Source: an uncultured Bradyrhizobium sp.
Lineage (GTDB): Bacteria > Pseudomonadota > Alphaproteobacteria > Rhizobiales > Xanthobacteraceae
Assembly: GCF_936943645.1 (NCBI RefSeq)
Contig: NZ_CAKZJO010000053.1
Coordinates: forward strand, 1 to 64,000
Length of the DNA stretch: 64,000 nucleotides
Reading direction: 5' to 3'
Shown here one piece after another: positions 9,275-17,979 of this stretch (the stretch's first letter is position 1; each line of letters begins with the position of its first letter). Made by a program: the position numbers and the translations under genes. The notes under the pieces are model-generated. The model was not told the DNA's origin. It was given only the letters and a program-made list of their open reading frames with translations, and ran no database searches.

Positions 9275-10870
9275 ATGCTGGAACTGCGCAAGGACATTTT
9301 CGCCGACGAGCGCGACGACAATCTGAAGGAGATCGGCAAGGGCACCCAGCGCCAGGACATGCTCGGCCATGTCACGGGCACCTCGAGCTACTTCAACGAC
9401 CACAAGCTGCAAGGCATGCTGCATCTGAAGGTCGTGCGCTCGACCCAGGCGCATGCAAGGATCCGCCGCATCGATACCACGGAGGCCGAGCGCTCGGCCG
9501 GCGTGCGCCGGATCATCCGCGGCACCGACGTGCCGGTCAATCTCAACACGCTGCTCAGCCTGATCAATTTCGGCAAGGACGACGAGCCGTCGCTGGCGGT
9601 GGACAAGGTCCACTACAAGGGCGAGCCGATCCTTGCCATCGTCGCCGACAGCGAGCGCGAGGCGTTCGAGGCCATCGCGAAGGTCAAGGTCGACTACGAG
9701 CCGCTCCCGGCCGTGTTCGACGTCGAGGACGCGCTGAAGCCCGGCGCGCCCGTGGTCAACGAGACCTATCCGAAGAACGCCTTCATCTATCACGACGTCT
9801 ACGATCATCAGCGCCTGCGCTTCGGCGACGCCGATGCCGCGCTCGCCGCCGCCGATCACGTTCTCGAACAGCGCTACCAGATGTCGCCGATCGAGCACGC
9901 GCCCACGGAGACCAACGGGGCCATTGCAGCGCCCGACACCAACGGCCGCTACGTTGTTTACACCTCGACCCAGGCGTTGTTCTTCTCGGTCGACACCTGC
10001 GCCAAGATCTTGGACGTGCCCTCGAACACGTTCCACTTCATCGGCGGTACCGTGGGTGGTGGTTTCGGCGGCAAGGTGGACACGCTGACCGAGCCACTCG
10101 CCATCCTCGGCGCGATGCTGACCGGGCGCCCCGTCCGATACGTGTTCGGGCGCGAGGAGGAAATGCAGTACGGCCCGCCGCGTGGCGCCGAGCGCATCTA
10201 CATCAAGGACGGCGTCATGCGCGATGGCCGCATCGTCGCACGCAAGATCCGCGCCTTTTTCGACAGCGGCGCCTATACGCGGCTGTCGAGCTATGCCGCG
10301 GTGAAGTGCGCCGCGCATCTGCCGGGCCCCTACACCATCCCGAACGTCTATGGCGACGTCTATTGCGTCTTCACCAATCGCACACCTGCGACCGCGATGC
10401 GCGGCTTCGGCGTCACGGCGATGGATTTTGCCATCGAGTGCCAGATGGACAAGCTCGCCAACCTCGTCGGCATGGACCCGATGGAGTTTCGCATCCTCAA
10501 CGCCTATCGCGACGGCGACATGAAGGCACACCGGCGCGAGGCCAAGAACACCGCGCTGATCGAATGCGTCCAGGTCGCGGCCGAGAAGGCCAAATGGCCG
10601 ATCCGCGACGAGTTCAGGCGCGCCTCCTCGCGCAAGGACGGCGGCGGCAGCCGTGCAGTCATCCCGCCAACGCCGGCGGACTCGTCGCGCACGGGGCCGA
10701 CCGCGCCGGTCCAGCAGCGCACCAGTTACGACCGGCTTCCGCCCACCGTCACCCGTGAACCGCCGCGCGATCCGCCCCCACCCGCGCCGTCGCCTCCCCC
10801 GCCACGCCCGGCCGCGCCGTCCCACGGTGCGACGCGGTTCTCTTCCGTGTTCGGGACAAGGAGGCGCTGA
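9275..10870 (+). CDS. Molybdenum hydroxylase large subunit, N-terminal half (split gene)
   Basis: The 531 residues cover the hammerhead domain and the first molybdopterin-binding domain of a CoxL/XdhA-type large subunit. Visible are GTQRQDMLGHVTGTSSYFND at the N-terminus, the glycine motif GGTVGGGFGGKVD, and the active-site loop PATAMRGFGVTAM. That loop lacks the AYxCSFR motif of true CO dehydrogenase, so a xanthine dehydrogenase-like hydroxylase of an unknown substrate is more likely. Family single chains run on for about 300 more residues. Here the chain stops after a proline-rich tail of about 75 residues (PPRDPPPPAPSPPPPRPAAP). The remainder is the next gene, in another frame. Confidence 0.9.
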   Translation: MLELRKDIFADERDDNLKEIGKGTQRQDMLGHVTGTSSYFNDHKLQGMLHLKVVRSTQAHARIRRIDTTEAERSAGVRRIIRGTDVPVNLNTLLSLINFGKDDEPSLAVDKVHYKGEPILAIVADSEREAFEAIAKVKVDYEPLPAVFDVEDALKPGAPVVNETYPKNAFIYHDVYDHQRLRFGDADAALAAADHVLEQRYQMSPIEHAPTETNGAIAAPDTNGRYVVYTSTQALFFSVDTCAKILDVPSNTFHFIGGTVGGGFGGKVDTLTEPLAILGAMLTGRPVRYVFGREEEMQYGPPRGAERIYIKDGVMRDGRIVARKIRAFFDSGAYTRLSSYAAVKCAAHLPGPYTIPNVYGDVYCVFTNRTPATAMRGFGVTAMDFAIECQMDKLANLVGMDPMEFRILNAYRDGDMKAHRREAKNTALIECVQVAAEKAKWPIRDEFRRASSRKDGGGSRAVIPPTPADSSRTGPTAPVQQRTSYDRLPPTVTREPPRDPPPPAPSPPPPRPAAPSHGATRFSSVFGTRRR

Positions 10871-10871
10871 C

Positions 10872-11894
10872 ATGACCAGGCACCGCGGACGCGGCATGGC
10901 ATCGATCAACTATCCCATCGGCATGAACCTCGGCGGCGATCCGAGCCAAGCGCTGGTGCATTCCAACCCCAGCGGCAAGTTCACGGTGGCCTTGTCGTCG
11001 ATCGACCTCGGCCAGGGCATGAAATCGGTGACGCGGCAGATCTGCGCGGAGACGCTGGGCGTTCCGGTCGAGGACGTCTATGTCGACACGGCCGATTCCG
11101 ACACCGGCCCGCATTGCATGGGCTCATTCGCCTCGCGCGGCACCCACCGCGTCGGCAACGCCGTGATGGCCGCGGCCCGCGAAGCACGCGGCGTGATGAT
11201 GGAAGCGGCGGCTGAAGAGCTCGAAGTCAACGCCGCCGATCTCGAAACCGACGGCCGCGGCAACATTCACGTCAAGGGCGCGCCGCACCGTTCGATCTCG
11301 ACCAAGGATGTCGCGATTGCCGCGCAGTTCAAGCAAGGCAAGACCATCTCGGGCCGCGGCATCTTTCTCGTTCCCCTCTCCAACGTCGATCCGGAGACCG
11401 GTGAGATGTCGCCGGCAACCTGTTACGCCCATGCCAGCCTCGTTGCCGAAGTCGAGGTTGACGACGAGACCGGCGATGTCGCGATGGTCCGGATGGATTC
11501 CGCCTATGAGCTCGGCCGCGCGCTCAACCCGCGGCTGGTCGAGCAGCAGTTGGTCGGCGGCGCCTGGATGGGCGTCAGCCACGCGCTCTACGAGACGCCG
11601 GAGCCCTATTATCCCGACCCCGTCCACGGCCCCCGCGACTTCGTCGAATATCTGATGCCCGGCCCCGGCGACATCTGCCCGCACGACATTGCCGTGCTGG
11701 AACGCCCTGCGCCTGACGGGCCCTTCGGGGCCAAAGGCCCCGGTGAGATGTGCGCCAACCCGGTGCTACCGGCCGTTGCGAATGCGATCTTCAACGCCGT
11801 CGGCGTCCGCATCGACGATCTGCCGATTACGCCGGAAAAAGTGCTGCGCGCGATCAAGGCCCAGGGCGGCGCGCGGCCGCAGGCACGGCGCTAG
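10872..11894 (+). CDS. Molybdenum hydroxylase large subunit, C-terminal half (split gene)
   Basis: The 340-residue protein is the second molybdopterin-binding domain. It starts RGRGMASINYPIGM, then has the cofactor segments DLGQGMKSVTRQICAETLG and GSFASRGTHRVGNAV, and ends with GPFGAKGPGEMCANPVLPAV. That last segment holds the conserved glutamate (GAKGPGE) that acts as the base in this family. ATG 10872 begins one base after the stop of the N-terminal half, which suggests co-translation and assembly of two chains. The break lies between the two molybdenum domains and not inside one, so a working two-piece enzyme is plausible. A sequencing or mutational frameshift remains possible. Confidence 0.88.
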   Translation: MTRHRGRGMASINYPIGMNLGGDPSQALVHSNPSGKFTVALSSIDLGQGMKSVTRQICAETLGVPVEDVYVDTADSDTGPHCMGSFASRGTHRVGNAVMAAAREARGVMMEAAAEELEVNAADLETDGRGNIHVKGAPHRSISTKDVAIAAQFKQGKTISGRGIFLVPLSNVDPETGEMSPATCYAHASLVAEVEVDDETGDVAMVRMDSAYELGRALNPRLVEQQLVGGAWMGVSHALYETPEPYYPDPVHGPRDFVEYLMPGPGDICPHDIAVLERPAPDGPFGAKGPGEMCANPVLPAVANAIFNAVGVRIDDLPITPEKVLRAIKAQGGARPQARR

Positions 11895-11904
11895 AGGAAC
11901 GGAA

Positions 11905-12786
11905 GTGGCGGTTCGCAGCAACATCGTCGGCATCGACAGCCCGGAGGCGCTGGAGAAGGCGCTGCGCGCGGCCTACTACCTCGCCGACGAAGGCCTTGCG
12001 ACATCAGCCTATCTCAGCCTCGCGCTCGGCAAGCCCTTGCTGCTGGAGGGCGCGCCCGGCGTCGGCAAGACGGAAGCCGCCAAAGCCATCGCTGCCGTGC
12101 TCGGCCGCCGCCTGATCCGCCTGCAATGTTACGAGGGTATCGACGCCTCTGCCGCGCTCTATGAGTGGAACTACCCGCGGCAGATGCTGGCAATTCGCCA
12201 GGCGGGCGACGAGAGCATCGACATCTATGGCGAGACCTTCCTGATCGAACGTCCCATGCTGGCCGCGCTCCGCGCGCCCGATTCCACCGTGCTGCTGATC
12301 GACGAGATCGACCGCGCCGATCAGGAGTTCGAGGCCTTCCTGCTCGAATTCCTTTCCGACTTCCAGATCTCGATTCCCGAGCGCGGCACGGTTCGCGCGG
12401 CCGAACGTCCCGTCGTGGTGCTGACCTCGAACCGGACCCGCGACTTGCACGAGGCCCTGCGCCGCCGCTGCGTCTATCACTGGATCGACTATCCCAGCGC
12501 CGAGCGTGAGGCGCGGATCATCATGATGCGCGCATCCAGCGTCGCCGAGGCCACCGCCCGCGCCGTCGTCGCGGCGGTCGAGAAGCTGCGGCGCGAGCCC
12601 CTGAGCAAGGCGCCCGGCATCGCCGAGGCCGTCGACTGGGCCGAGGCCGCAACGCTCCTGCACAAGGGCGGCGCACGCTGGCCGGATGCGTTCAAGCGCT
12701 CGATCGGCGTTGCGCTGAAGGACGAAGAGGATCTGCACTTCATCTCGCCGCGGCTCGATGCCATGCTCGCGGAGGCGACGGCATGA
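11905..12786 (+). CDS. MoxR-family AAA+ ATPase (CoxD-like)
   Basis: The 293-residue MoxR ATPase has Walker A EGAPGVGKTEAAKA (about 48-61), Walker B TVLLIDEIDRADQ (about 128-140) and sensor-1 region VVVLTSNRTRDL. In CO dehydrogenase operons CoxD, a MoxR protein, works with the VWA protein CoxE to mature the molybdenum centre. The same pair follows the hydroxylase genes here, so the same role is inferred. GTG 11905 is chosen for its GGAACGGAA leader and because it clears the previous stop; the open frame upstream lies inside the large-subunit gene. The stop overlaps the next start (ATGA). Confidence 0.9.
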   Translation: MAVRSNIVGIDSPEALEKALRAAYYLADEGLATSAYLSLALGKPLLLEGAPGVGKTEAAKAIAAVLGRRLIRLQCYEGIDASAALYEWNYPRQMLAIRQAGDESIDIYGETFLIERPMLAALRAPDSTVLLIDEIDRADQEFEAFLLEFLSDFQISIPERGTVRAAERPVVVLTSNRTRDLHEALRRRCVYHWIDYPSAEREARIIMMRASSVAEATARAVVAAVEKLRREPLSKAPGIAEAVDWAEAATLLHKGGARWPDAFKRSIGVALKDEEDLHFISPRLDAMLAEATA

Positions 12787-13904
12787 CCATCGAGCCGCAG
12801 CTTCCGCGCGCCGCGCGCATTTTCGTTGCCTTCGTTCCCTTGCTGCGCGCGAACGGCTTTGCTGTGGCTCCGGAGCAAACCACGACGTTCCTGGCGGCGA
12901 TCGAGCTGCTCGGCCCCCGCACGATCGAGCACATCCGGCAGGCCGCGCTGGCGACGCTGGCGCCGCCGCCCGAGCGCCGCGCCACCTTCGACCGACTGTT
13001 CGACCTTCATTTTCGCGGCAGCGAGGCGATCGAGCACGCCGAAGATGGAGAGGACGACGAGACGGTCCGTCTCCAGGAGGAAGGCCGCGGCGACGAGGAG
13101 CCCCTGCTCTCCGATGACGCCAGCGAGTCCGGCCTCACCGCGACGCGCACCGAGGCGCTGGTCGAGCGCCGCTTCGCCCAGATTTCCACGACCGATGCGC
13201 TGCGTCGCCTGGCACGCGAGGCCCCGCGGCGCCTGCCGCGGCGGCGCGGCCATCGCCGCATGCGCGCCCGCCGCGGGCCGTTTGCCGATCTGCGTCGCAC
13301 CTTGCGTGACAGCGTCCGCAGCGACGGCGAGATGCTGCGGCTCGGCCACATGAAGCGGCGCCAGCGCCCGCGCAAGATGCTGCTGCTGATCGACGTGTCC
13401 GGCTCGATGAAGAGCCGCACCGAGGAGAACATGAAGCTCGCGCATGCGCTGGTGCAGGCGGCGCCCAATGTCGAGGTGTTCACCTTCGGCACGCGGCTGA
13501 CCCGCATCACGCGTCCATTGCGGCTGAAGCGCCGCGAGCAGGCCATGAACGCCGCCGCGCATCTGGTCAGCGACTGGGACGGAGGGACCCGCATCGGCGA
13601 CGCGCTCCAAGCCTTCCTCGCGGTGCCCCGCTTCGGCGGCTATGCCCGCGGTGCCGCCGTGGTCATCGTGTCCGACGGACTCGAACGCGGCGAGACCGAT
13701 GCGCTTCGCGACGCCGTCGCGAAACTGTCGCGGCGGGCCTGGCGCCTGAGCTGGCTGACGCCGCTGGCGACAAGCGCCGGATTCCGTCCGCAGACCGAGG
13801 CGCTCGTCGCCATCGAGCGCTTCGTCGATGACCTCATGGATGGCGGTTCGAGCGCATCGATCGTCGCACATATTCTGGCGTTGGGACGAAGGAGAGCGGC
13901 GTGA
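12783..13904 (+). CDS. VWA-domain protein, CoxE family
   Basis: The 373-residue protein has an intact MIDAS metal site in LLLIDVSGSMKSRTEEN (about residue 203), with the later threonine region GGTRIGDALQAF and VVIVSDGLERGETDAL. An acidic stretch (HAEDGEDDETV) and a highly basic stretch (RRLPRRRGHRRMRARRG) precede the VWA domain. CoxE-type proteins pair with MoxR ATPases in maturation of molybdenum hydroxylases. Overlap with the MoxR gene (ATGA) and with the next gene (GTGA) indicates coupled translation. XdhC/CoxF-like proteins, often found in such operons, are not present in the window. Confidence 0.9.
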   Translation: MTIEPQLPRAARIFVAFVPLLRANGFAVAPEQTTTFLAAIELLGPRTIEHIRQAALATLAPPPERRATFDRLFDLHFRGSEAIEHAEDGEDDETVRLQEEGRGDEEPLLSDDASESGLTATRTEALVERRFAQISTTDALRRLAREAPRRLPRRRGHRRMRARRGPFADLRRTLRDSVRSDGEMLRLGHMKRRQRPRKMLLLIDVSGSMKSRTEENMKLAHALVQAAPNVEVFTFGTRLTRITRPLRLKRREQAMNAAAHLVSDWDGGTRIGDALQAFLAVPRFGGYARGAAVVIVSDGLERGETDALRDAVAKLSRRAWRLSWLTPLATSAGFRPQTEALVAIERFVDDLMDGGSSASIVAHILALGRRRAA

Positions 13905-14785
13905 CCGATATTGTCGACGGCCATCATCACATCTGGCGGCAGGCCGACCTGCCCTGGCTGACCGGTCCCATGCAGCCCCGCATCTTCGGACCGTACGAGC
14001 CGATCCGGCGCGACTATCCGATTGCCGAATATCTCGAAGACCTCAAGGGCACCGGCGTCACCCGCTCGGTCTATGTGCAGACCAACTGGGCCAACGACCG
14101 TTTCGAGGACGAGGCCGCGTGGGTGCAGCGGACCGCCGAGGAATACGGCTGGCCGCACGCGATCGTCGCTTATGCCAATTTTGCCGTGGACGACGTCCGC
14201 CCACAGCTCGATCGGCTGAAGCGCTATTCCCTGGTGCGGGGCGTGCGCATGCAGCTGCACTGGCACGAGAACCCGCTGTATCGTTTCGCCACCCGGCCGG
14301 ACCTCTGCGCCGATCCAACGATCCGCCGCAACATCGCGCGTCTCGCCGGCTATGGCTGGAGCTTCGACCTGCAGGTGTTCACCCCGCAGATGGCGGACGC
14401 TGCAGCGCTTGCCGAAGCCTGCCCCGACGTGACCTTCATCCTCCAGCATGCCGGCATGCTGGAGGATCTCTCGCCTGCCGGCCGCGCCGCCTGGCGCGGC
14501 GGCATGGCCCGGCTCGCGGCCTGCCCGAATGTGGTCTCGAAGCTCTCCGGGCTCGGCACCTTCATCCATCGCAACGATCCCGCGCACATCGCCGCCGTGC
14601 TCGCGGATACCGTCGCGATCTTCGGCGCCGAGCGCTGCCTGTTCGGCTCCAACTTTCCGATCGAGAAGTTGTGGACCAGCTATCGGGAACTCGTGGAGGC
14701 TTTTCGCAGCGCCGCCGCGCCGTTCAGTGCGGAACAGCAGGACGCCATCTTCAGGGCGACGGCGAGGCGCGTTTATCGGCTTTGA
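13901..14785 (+). CDS. Amidohydrolase-2 / COG3618-type lactonase
   Basis: The 294-residue protein belongs to the TIM-barrel metal-dependent hydrolases (PF04909), close to the COG3618 predicted lactonases. It opens with the metal motif VDGHHHIWR, has the strand motifs GVRMQLHWHENP and TFILQHAGM, and ends with ERCLFGSNFPIEKL. Many relatives have aspartate in that last motif (GSDWP); asparagine here may alter metal use, though some family members share it. Known relatives open lactones or decarboxylate cyclic acids. GTG 13901 overlaps the CoxE stop. The position after a hydroxylase suggests ring opening of an oxidised product, which is inference. Confidence 0.8.
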   Translation: MTDIVDGHHHIWRQADLPWLTGPMQPRIFGPYEPIRRDYPIAEYLEDLKGTGVTRSVYVQTNWANDRFEDEAAWVQRTAEEYGWPHAIVAYANFAVDDVRPQLDRLKRYSLVRGVRMQLHWHENPLYRFATRPDLCADPTIRRNIARLAGYGWSFDLQVFTPQMADAAALAEACPDVTFILQHAGMLEDLSPAGRAAWRGGMARLAACPNVVSKLSGLGTFIHRNDPAHIAAVLADTVAIFGAERCLFGSNFPIEKLWTSYRELVEAFRSAAAPFSAEQQDAIFRATARRVYRL

Positions 14786-14818
14786 CAGACAAGAAAGCGA
14801 AATGAGGGAGGGAAAGGA

Positions 14819-15667
14819 ATGGCGCTGGAGATCAAGATCCTGGACTACGGCGATATCGAGCTGGAATCGAGCTTTCTGGTGCTCGGCCGCGACTGCGGCC
14901 GTACCCGCCGCGTCCTCACCCTCGGCTTTCTGATCCTCGGGGGGAAATATCCGGTCGTGGTCGACACCGGCTACCGCTCCAACCAGATCATGGAAACGCT
15001 GGGCATGCGGGGCTTGCAGTACCACGAGAACATGATCGAGAATCAGCTCGCGCGCCACGGCGTGCGCATGGGTGACGTCCGCTTCGTCTGCCACACACAT
15101 CTGCACATCGACCATGCCGGCAAGGACGATCTGTTCCCGATGAACACGACCGTCGTGCTCAACCGCAAGGAGCTCGAATATTCCGTCTCCGGCCTGATGC
15201 ATCCGCAATATCCCGCCCCCGACATCAAGCACCTGATCGACCGGCTGCACACCAAGAGCGCGCTGCGCTTTCTTGACCTGGAAATCACCGGTCCTATCGA
15301 GCTGATGCCCGGCGTCTACTGCGACGCCGCCAATGCGCACACTGAGGGCTCGATGAACGTCATCGTCGAGACCGCCGATGGCATTGCGACCATCTGCGGC
15401 GACGTGATCTACGATTTCAACGACCAGATCGTAACGCCTTTCAACGAGATCCATGATTGGGAGCCGCGCACGACGGGCAACCACGGCACCAGCAAGCGGG
15501 CGGAGAAGGCCTCGATCAAGAAGCTCCTCAGCAATTCGCGCTATCTACTGCCGGTGCATGATCGTCCCGCCAAGATCGAAGGCGGCACCGTCGTCGGACG
15601 CCTGCACGATCAGGTCCCCGGCCCGATCGTGCAATCGCTGCCCGCGCGCAACTGGTTCCCGGCATAA
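14819..15667 (+). CDS. Metallo-beta-lactamase-fold hydrolase (AHL-lactonase-like)
   Basis: The 282-residue protein has the dinuclear zinc motif HTHLHIDHAGKDD at about residue 92, later NAHTEGSMNVIVETADG with the third metal histidine, and YLLPVHDRPAKI near the end. Sequence and length resemble N-acyl-homoserine lactonases of the AttM/AiiA group. In this setting it may act on a pathway lactone and not on a signal molecule. A good ribosome site (GAGGGAGGGAAAGGA) precedes ATG 14819. It is the second of three lactonase-type hydrolases in the run. Confidence 0.85.
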   Translation: MALEIKILDYGDIELESSFLVLGRDCGRTRRVLTLGFLILGGKYPVVVDTGYRSNQIMETLGMRGLQYHENMIENQLARHGVRMGDVRFVCHTHLHIDHAGKDDLFPMNTTVVLNRKELEYSVSGLMHPQYPAPDIKHLIDRLHTKSALRFLDLEITGPIELMPGVYCDAANAHTEGSMNVIVETADGIATICGDVIYDFNDQIVTPFNEIHDWEPRTTGNHGTSKRAEKASIKKLLSNSRYLLPVHDRPAKIEGGTVVGRLHDQVPGPIVQSLPARNWFPA

Positions 15668-15687
15668 TTTGACGCGAGGATCGACCG

Positions 15688-17262
15688 ATGACGCACGTCA
15701 CCTTGCGAAGCGAATTCGAAACCTTGATCGACCCCTATGCGCCGGTCGCGCAGGTCGGCACCGGCTTCGACTTCACGGAGGGGCCGATCTGGCATCCGGT
15801 CGATCACTATCTGCTGTTCTCGGACATGCCGGGCGACGTGCGCCGGCGCTGGGATGCGCGGCGCGGCGTCGTGGAGGTCAAGCGCCCCTCCAACAAATGC
15901 AACGGCATGACCTATGATGCCGAGCTCAACCTGATCGTCTGCGAGCACGCGACGTCGTCGCTGATCCGCGAACGGCCGGACGGGCGGCGCGAGGTGCTGG
16001 CCTCGCATTTTGGGGGACAGGAGCTGAACAGCCCGAATGACGTCTGCGTGCATTCCTCCGGCGCGATCTATTTCTCGGACCCATGGTACGGCCGCATGCC
16101 GGTCTACGGCGTCGAGCGGCCACGCCAGCTCGGCTTCCAGGGCGTCTATCGCCTCGTGCCCGGCGGCGAGCCTAAGCTCGTGGTCGAGCGAAGTCTGTTC
16201 GATCAGCCGAACGGGTTGTGCTTCTCGCCGGACGAGAAGCTGCTTTATGTCAACGACACCGTGCAGGCGCTGATCCGCGTCTTCGACGTCAACGCCGACG
16301 GCACGCTGTCGAATGCGCGGGTGTTCGCAAGCGGCATTCGCTCCGAGCTCGAAGCCGGCCTGCCCGACGGCATGAAGTGCGATCAGCACGGCAATATCTG
16401 GGTCACCGCGCCCGGCGGCGTCTGGGTCTATTCGTCGCGCGGCGAGCTGCTCGGCAAGGTCCGCCTGCCCGAGATGGTCGCCAACCTCGCCTGGGGCGGG
16501 CCGGATTTCCGCACGCTGTATCTAACCTCGACCCATTCGGTCTATGCGATCCCGACCAAGGTCGGCCCGCGGCATGAACCTTATATGAGTGGACGGCGAA
16601 GCGCAGGCGGCCAGGCGGCCAGCGCCGCGCCGGCGGCGCCCATCCTCGCTGACGGCGACATGCGGCTTGATCCGCAGCGCTGCGCCATGATCATCCAGGA
16701 CCTGCAGAACGACGTCATCATCGACGGCGGCGCCTTCGCCGAGTCCGGCGCGCCTGGACATGCAAAGCAACAGCATGTCGTCGAGAATGTCCGGCGCCTG
16801 GCAGAGACCGCGCGGGCCCGCGGCGTCGCCATCATCCATGTCTGGTTCGTCGTGGAGCCCGGCGCGCCCGGCGTGACGCTGAACGCACCGTTGTTCGAGG
16901 GCCTCGTCGACAGCAAGGCGATGGTGCGCGGAAGCTGGGGTGCGGCGCCGGTCGCCGGCCTGGAGCCACGGCCCGGTGACTTCGTCGTCGAGAAGATGCG
17001 CATGAGCGCCTGGGAAGGCACCCGGCTGGAGACGATCCTCAAAGCGACCGGCCGCGACATGCTCATCAACACCGGCGCCTGGACCAACATGTCGGTCGAG
17101 CATACGGCGCGGACAGGGGCCGACAAGGGCTATTTCATGATCGTGCCCGAGGATTGCTGCTCGACCATGAATGCCGACTGGCATAACGCTTCGATCAATT
17201 TCGCCATGCAGAACGTTGCGGTGGTGACCAGGGCCGATGCCGTGATTAGAGCATTGGGATGA
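15688..17262 (+). CDS. SMP-30/gluconolactonase fused to an isochorismatase-like hydrolase
   Basis: The 524-residue protein is a two-domain fusion. Residues 1-295 are an SMP-30/gluconolactonase beta-propeller (FTEGPIWHPVDHYLLFSD, LNSPNDVCVHSSGAIYFSDP, QPNGLCFSPDEKLLYVNDT, PDGMKCDQHGNIWVTAP). After an alanine-rich linker, residues 325-524 are an isochorismatase-like cysteine hydrolase with Asp in IIQDLQND and Lys in VVEKMRMSAWEG. The usual nucleophile position reads TNMSVEHTAR, with Ser469 where the family has cysteine, so amidase activity may be lost or altered. The fusion would let a lactone product pass to an amide-cleaving or binding domain. It is the third lactonase-type enzyme in the run. 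Confidence 0.88.
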   Translation: MTHVTLRSEFETLIDPYAPVAQVGTGFDFTEGPIWHPVDHYLLFSDMPGDVRRRWDARRGVVEVKRPSNKCNGMTYDAELNLIVCEHATSSLIRERPDGRREVLASHFGGQELNSPNDVCVHSSGAIYFSDPWYGRMPVYGVERPRQLGFQGVYRLVPGGEPKLVVERSLFDQPNGLCFSPDEKLLYVNDTVQALIRVFDVNADGTLSNARVFASGIRSELEAGLPDGMKCDQHGNIWVTAPGGVWVYSSRGELLGKVRLPEMVANLAWGGPDFRTLYLTSTHSVYAIPTKVGPRHEPYMSGRRSAGGQAASAAPAAPILADGDMRLDPQRCAMIIQDLQNDVIIDGGAFAESGAPGHAKQQHVVENVRRLAETARARGVAIIHVWFVVEPGAPGVTLNAPLFEGLVDSKAMVRGSWGAAPVAGLEPRPGDFVVEKMRMSAWEGTRLETILKATGRDMLINTGAWTNMSVEHTARTGADKGYFMIVPEDCCSTMNADWHNASINFAMQNVAVVTRADAVIRALG

Positions 17263-17265
17263 GCC

Positions 17266-17892
17266 GTGGCGAAGCTTCTGCATTTGTCCTGTTCGCCCCG
17301 CGCCGAGTCCGAGTCGAACGCCGGCGCAAGCGTGTTTCTCGACAGCTTCCGCAAGGCCCGGCCGGATTGGGACGTCGATATCGTGGACATCTGGCGCGAG
17401 CGCATGCCGGAATTCACCGGCCCTCTCATCGAGGCCAAATATGCGCGCATGAACGCTCAGGCCTTCAACGAGGCGCAACGTGACAGCTTTGCGGAAGCCG
17501 AGCGAATGGCAGTGCGTTTTGCGTTGGCCGATCGGGTGCTGATCTCCACGCCGATGTGGAATTTTGGCATTCCCTACAAGCTCAAGCAATGGTTCGACAT
17601 CATCGTCCAGCCCGGGCTTACCTTCCGGTTCGATCCTTCGCTGGGCTATCTCCCGCTGCTGAAGGATCGGCCGACGCTCGTCATCCTCGCCAGCGGCAGC
17701 GATTTTTCCACCGGCATGAATCGCGGACGCATCGACATGGCGACGCCCTACTTGCGCGAAATCCTGCGCTTTGTCGGCATCCGCAATGTCAGCTTCGTGC
17801 CCGTCGGCCCGACCACCGGGCCGCAACAGCCGATCGAGGCTGCGCGTGAGAGGGCCCATTATCGTCTTGCTGCATTGGCCGCGACCTTCTGA
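17266..17892 (+). CDS. FMN-dependent NADH-azoreductase (AzoR-like)
   Basis: The 208-residue flavodoxin-fold quinone reductase/azoreductase starts LLHLSCSPRAESESNAGASV, the phosphate-binding segment for FMN. It continues with ISTPMWNFGIPYKLKQWFD, the classic AzoR motif that lies over the isoalloxazine ring, and VILASGSDFSTG. It reduces quinones or azo compounds with NAD(P)H. GTG 17266 lies 3 bases after the preceding stop, so it is the last gene of the + strand run. It faces the tctA gene tail-to-tail with an 87-base gap holding no obvious terminator. Confidence 0.88.
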   Translation: MAKLLHLSCSPRAESESNAGASVFLDSFRKARPDWDVDIVDIWRERMPEFTGPLIEAKYARMNAQAFNEAQRDSFAEAERMAVRFALADRVLISTPMWNFGIPYKLKQWFDIIVQPGLTFRFDPSLGYLPLLKDRPTLVILASGSDFSTGMNRGRIDMATPYLREILRFVGIRNVSFVPVGPTTGPQQPIEAARERAHYRLAALAATF

Positions 17893-17979
17893 AGCTGGAA
17901 TCGATTTGGGAATCCAAGTCGGCGCGGTTCCGACCGCCATGCCAACGGGATTGAACATCGGCATGGATACGCCGCCATG

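Noticed and set aside
9050..10909. A 619-codon antisense open frame over the molybdenum large-subunit gene.
   Set aside because: The sense strand has complete cofactor motifs; the antisense product has none.
9275..11894. Reading the M-S-L-D-E gene set as aerobic carbon monoxide dehydrogenase.
   Set aside because: The active-site loop reads PATAMRGFGVTAM and lacks the cysteine-bearing AYxCSFR motif of CoxL. A general xanthine dehydrogenase-type hydroxylase fits better.
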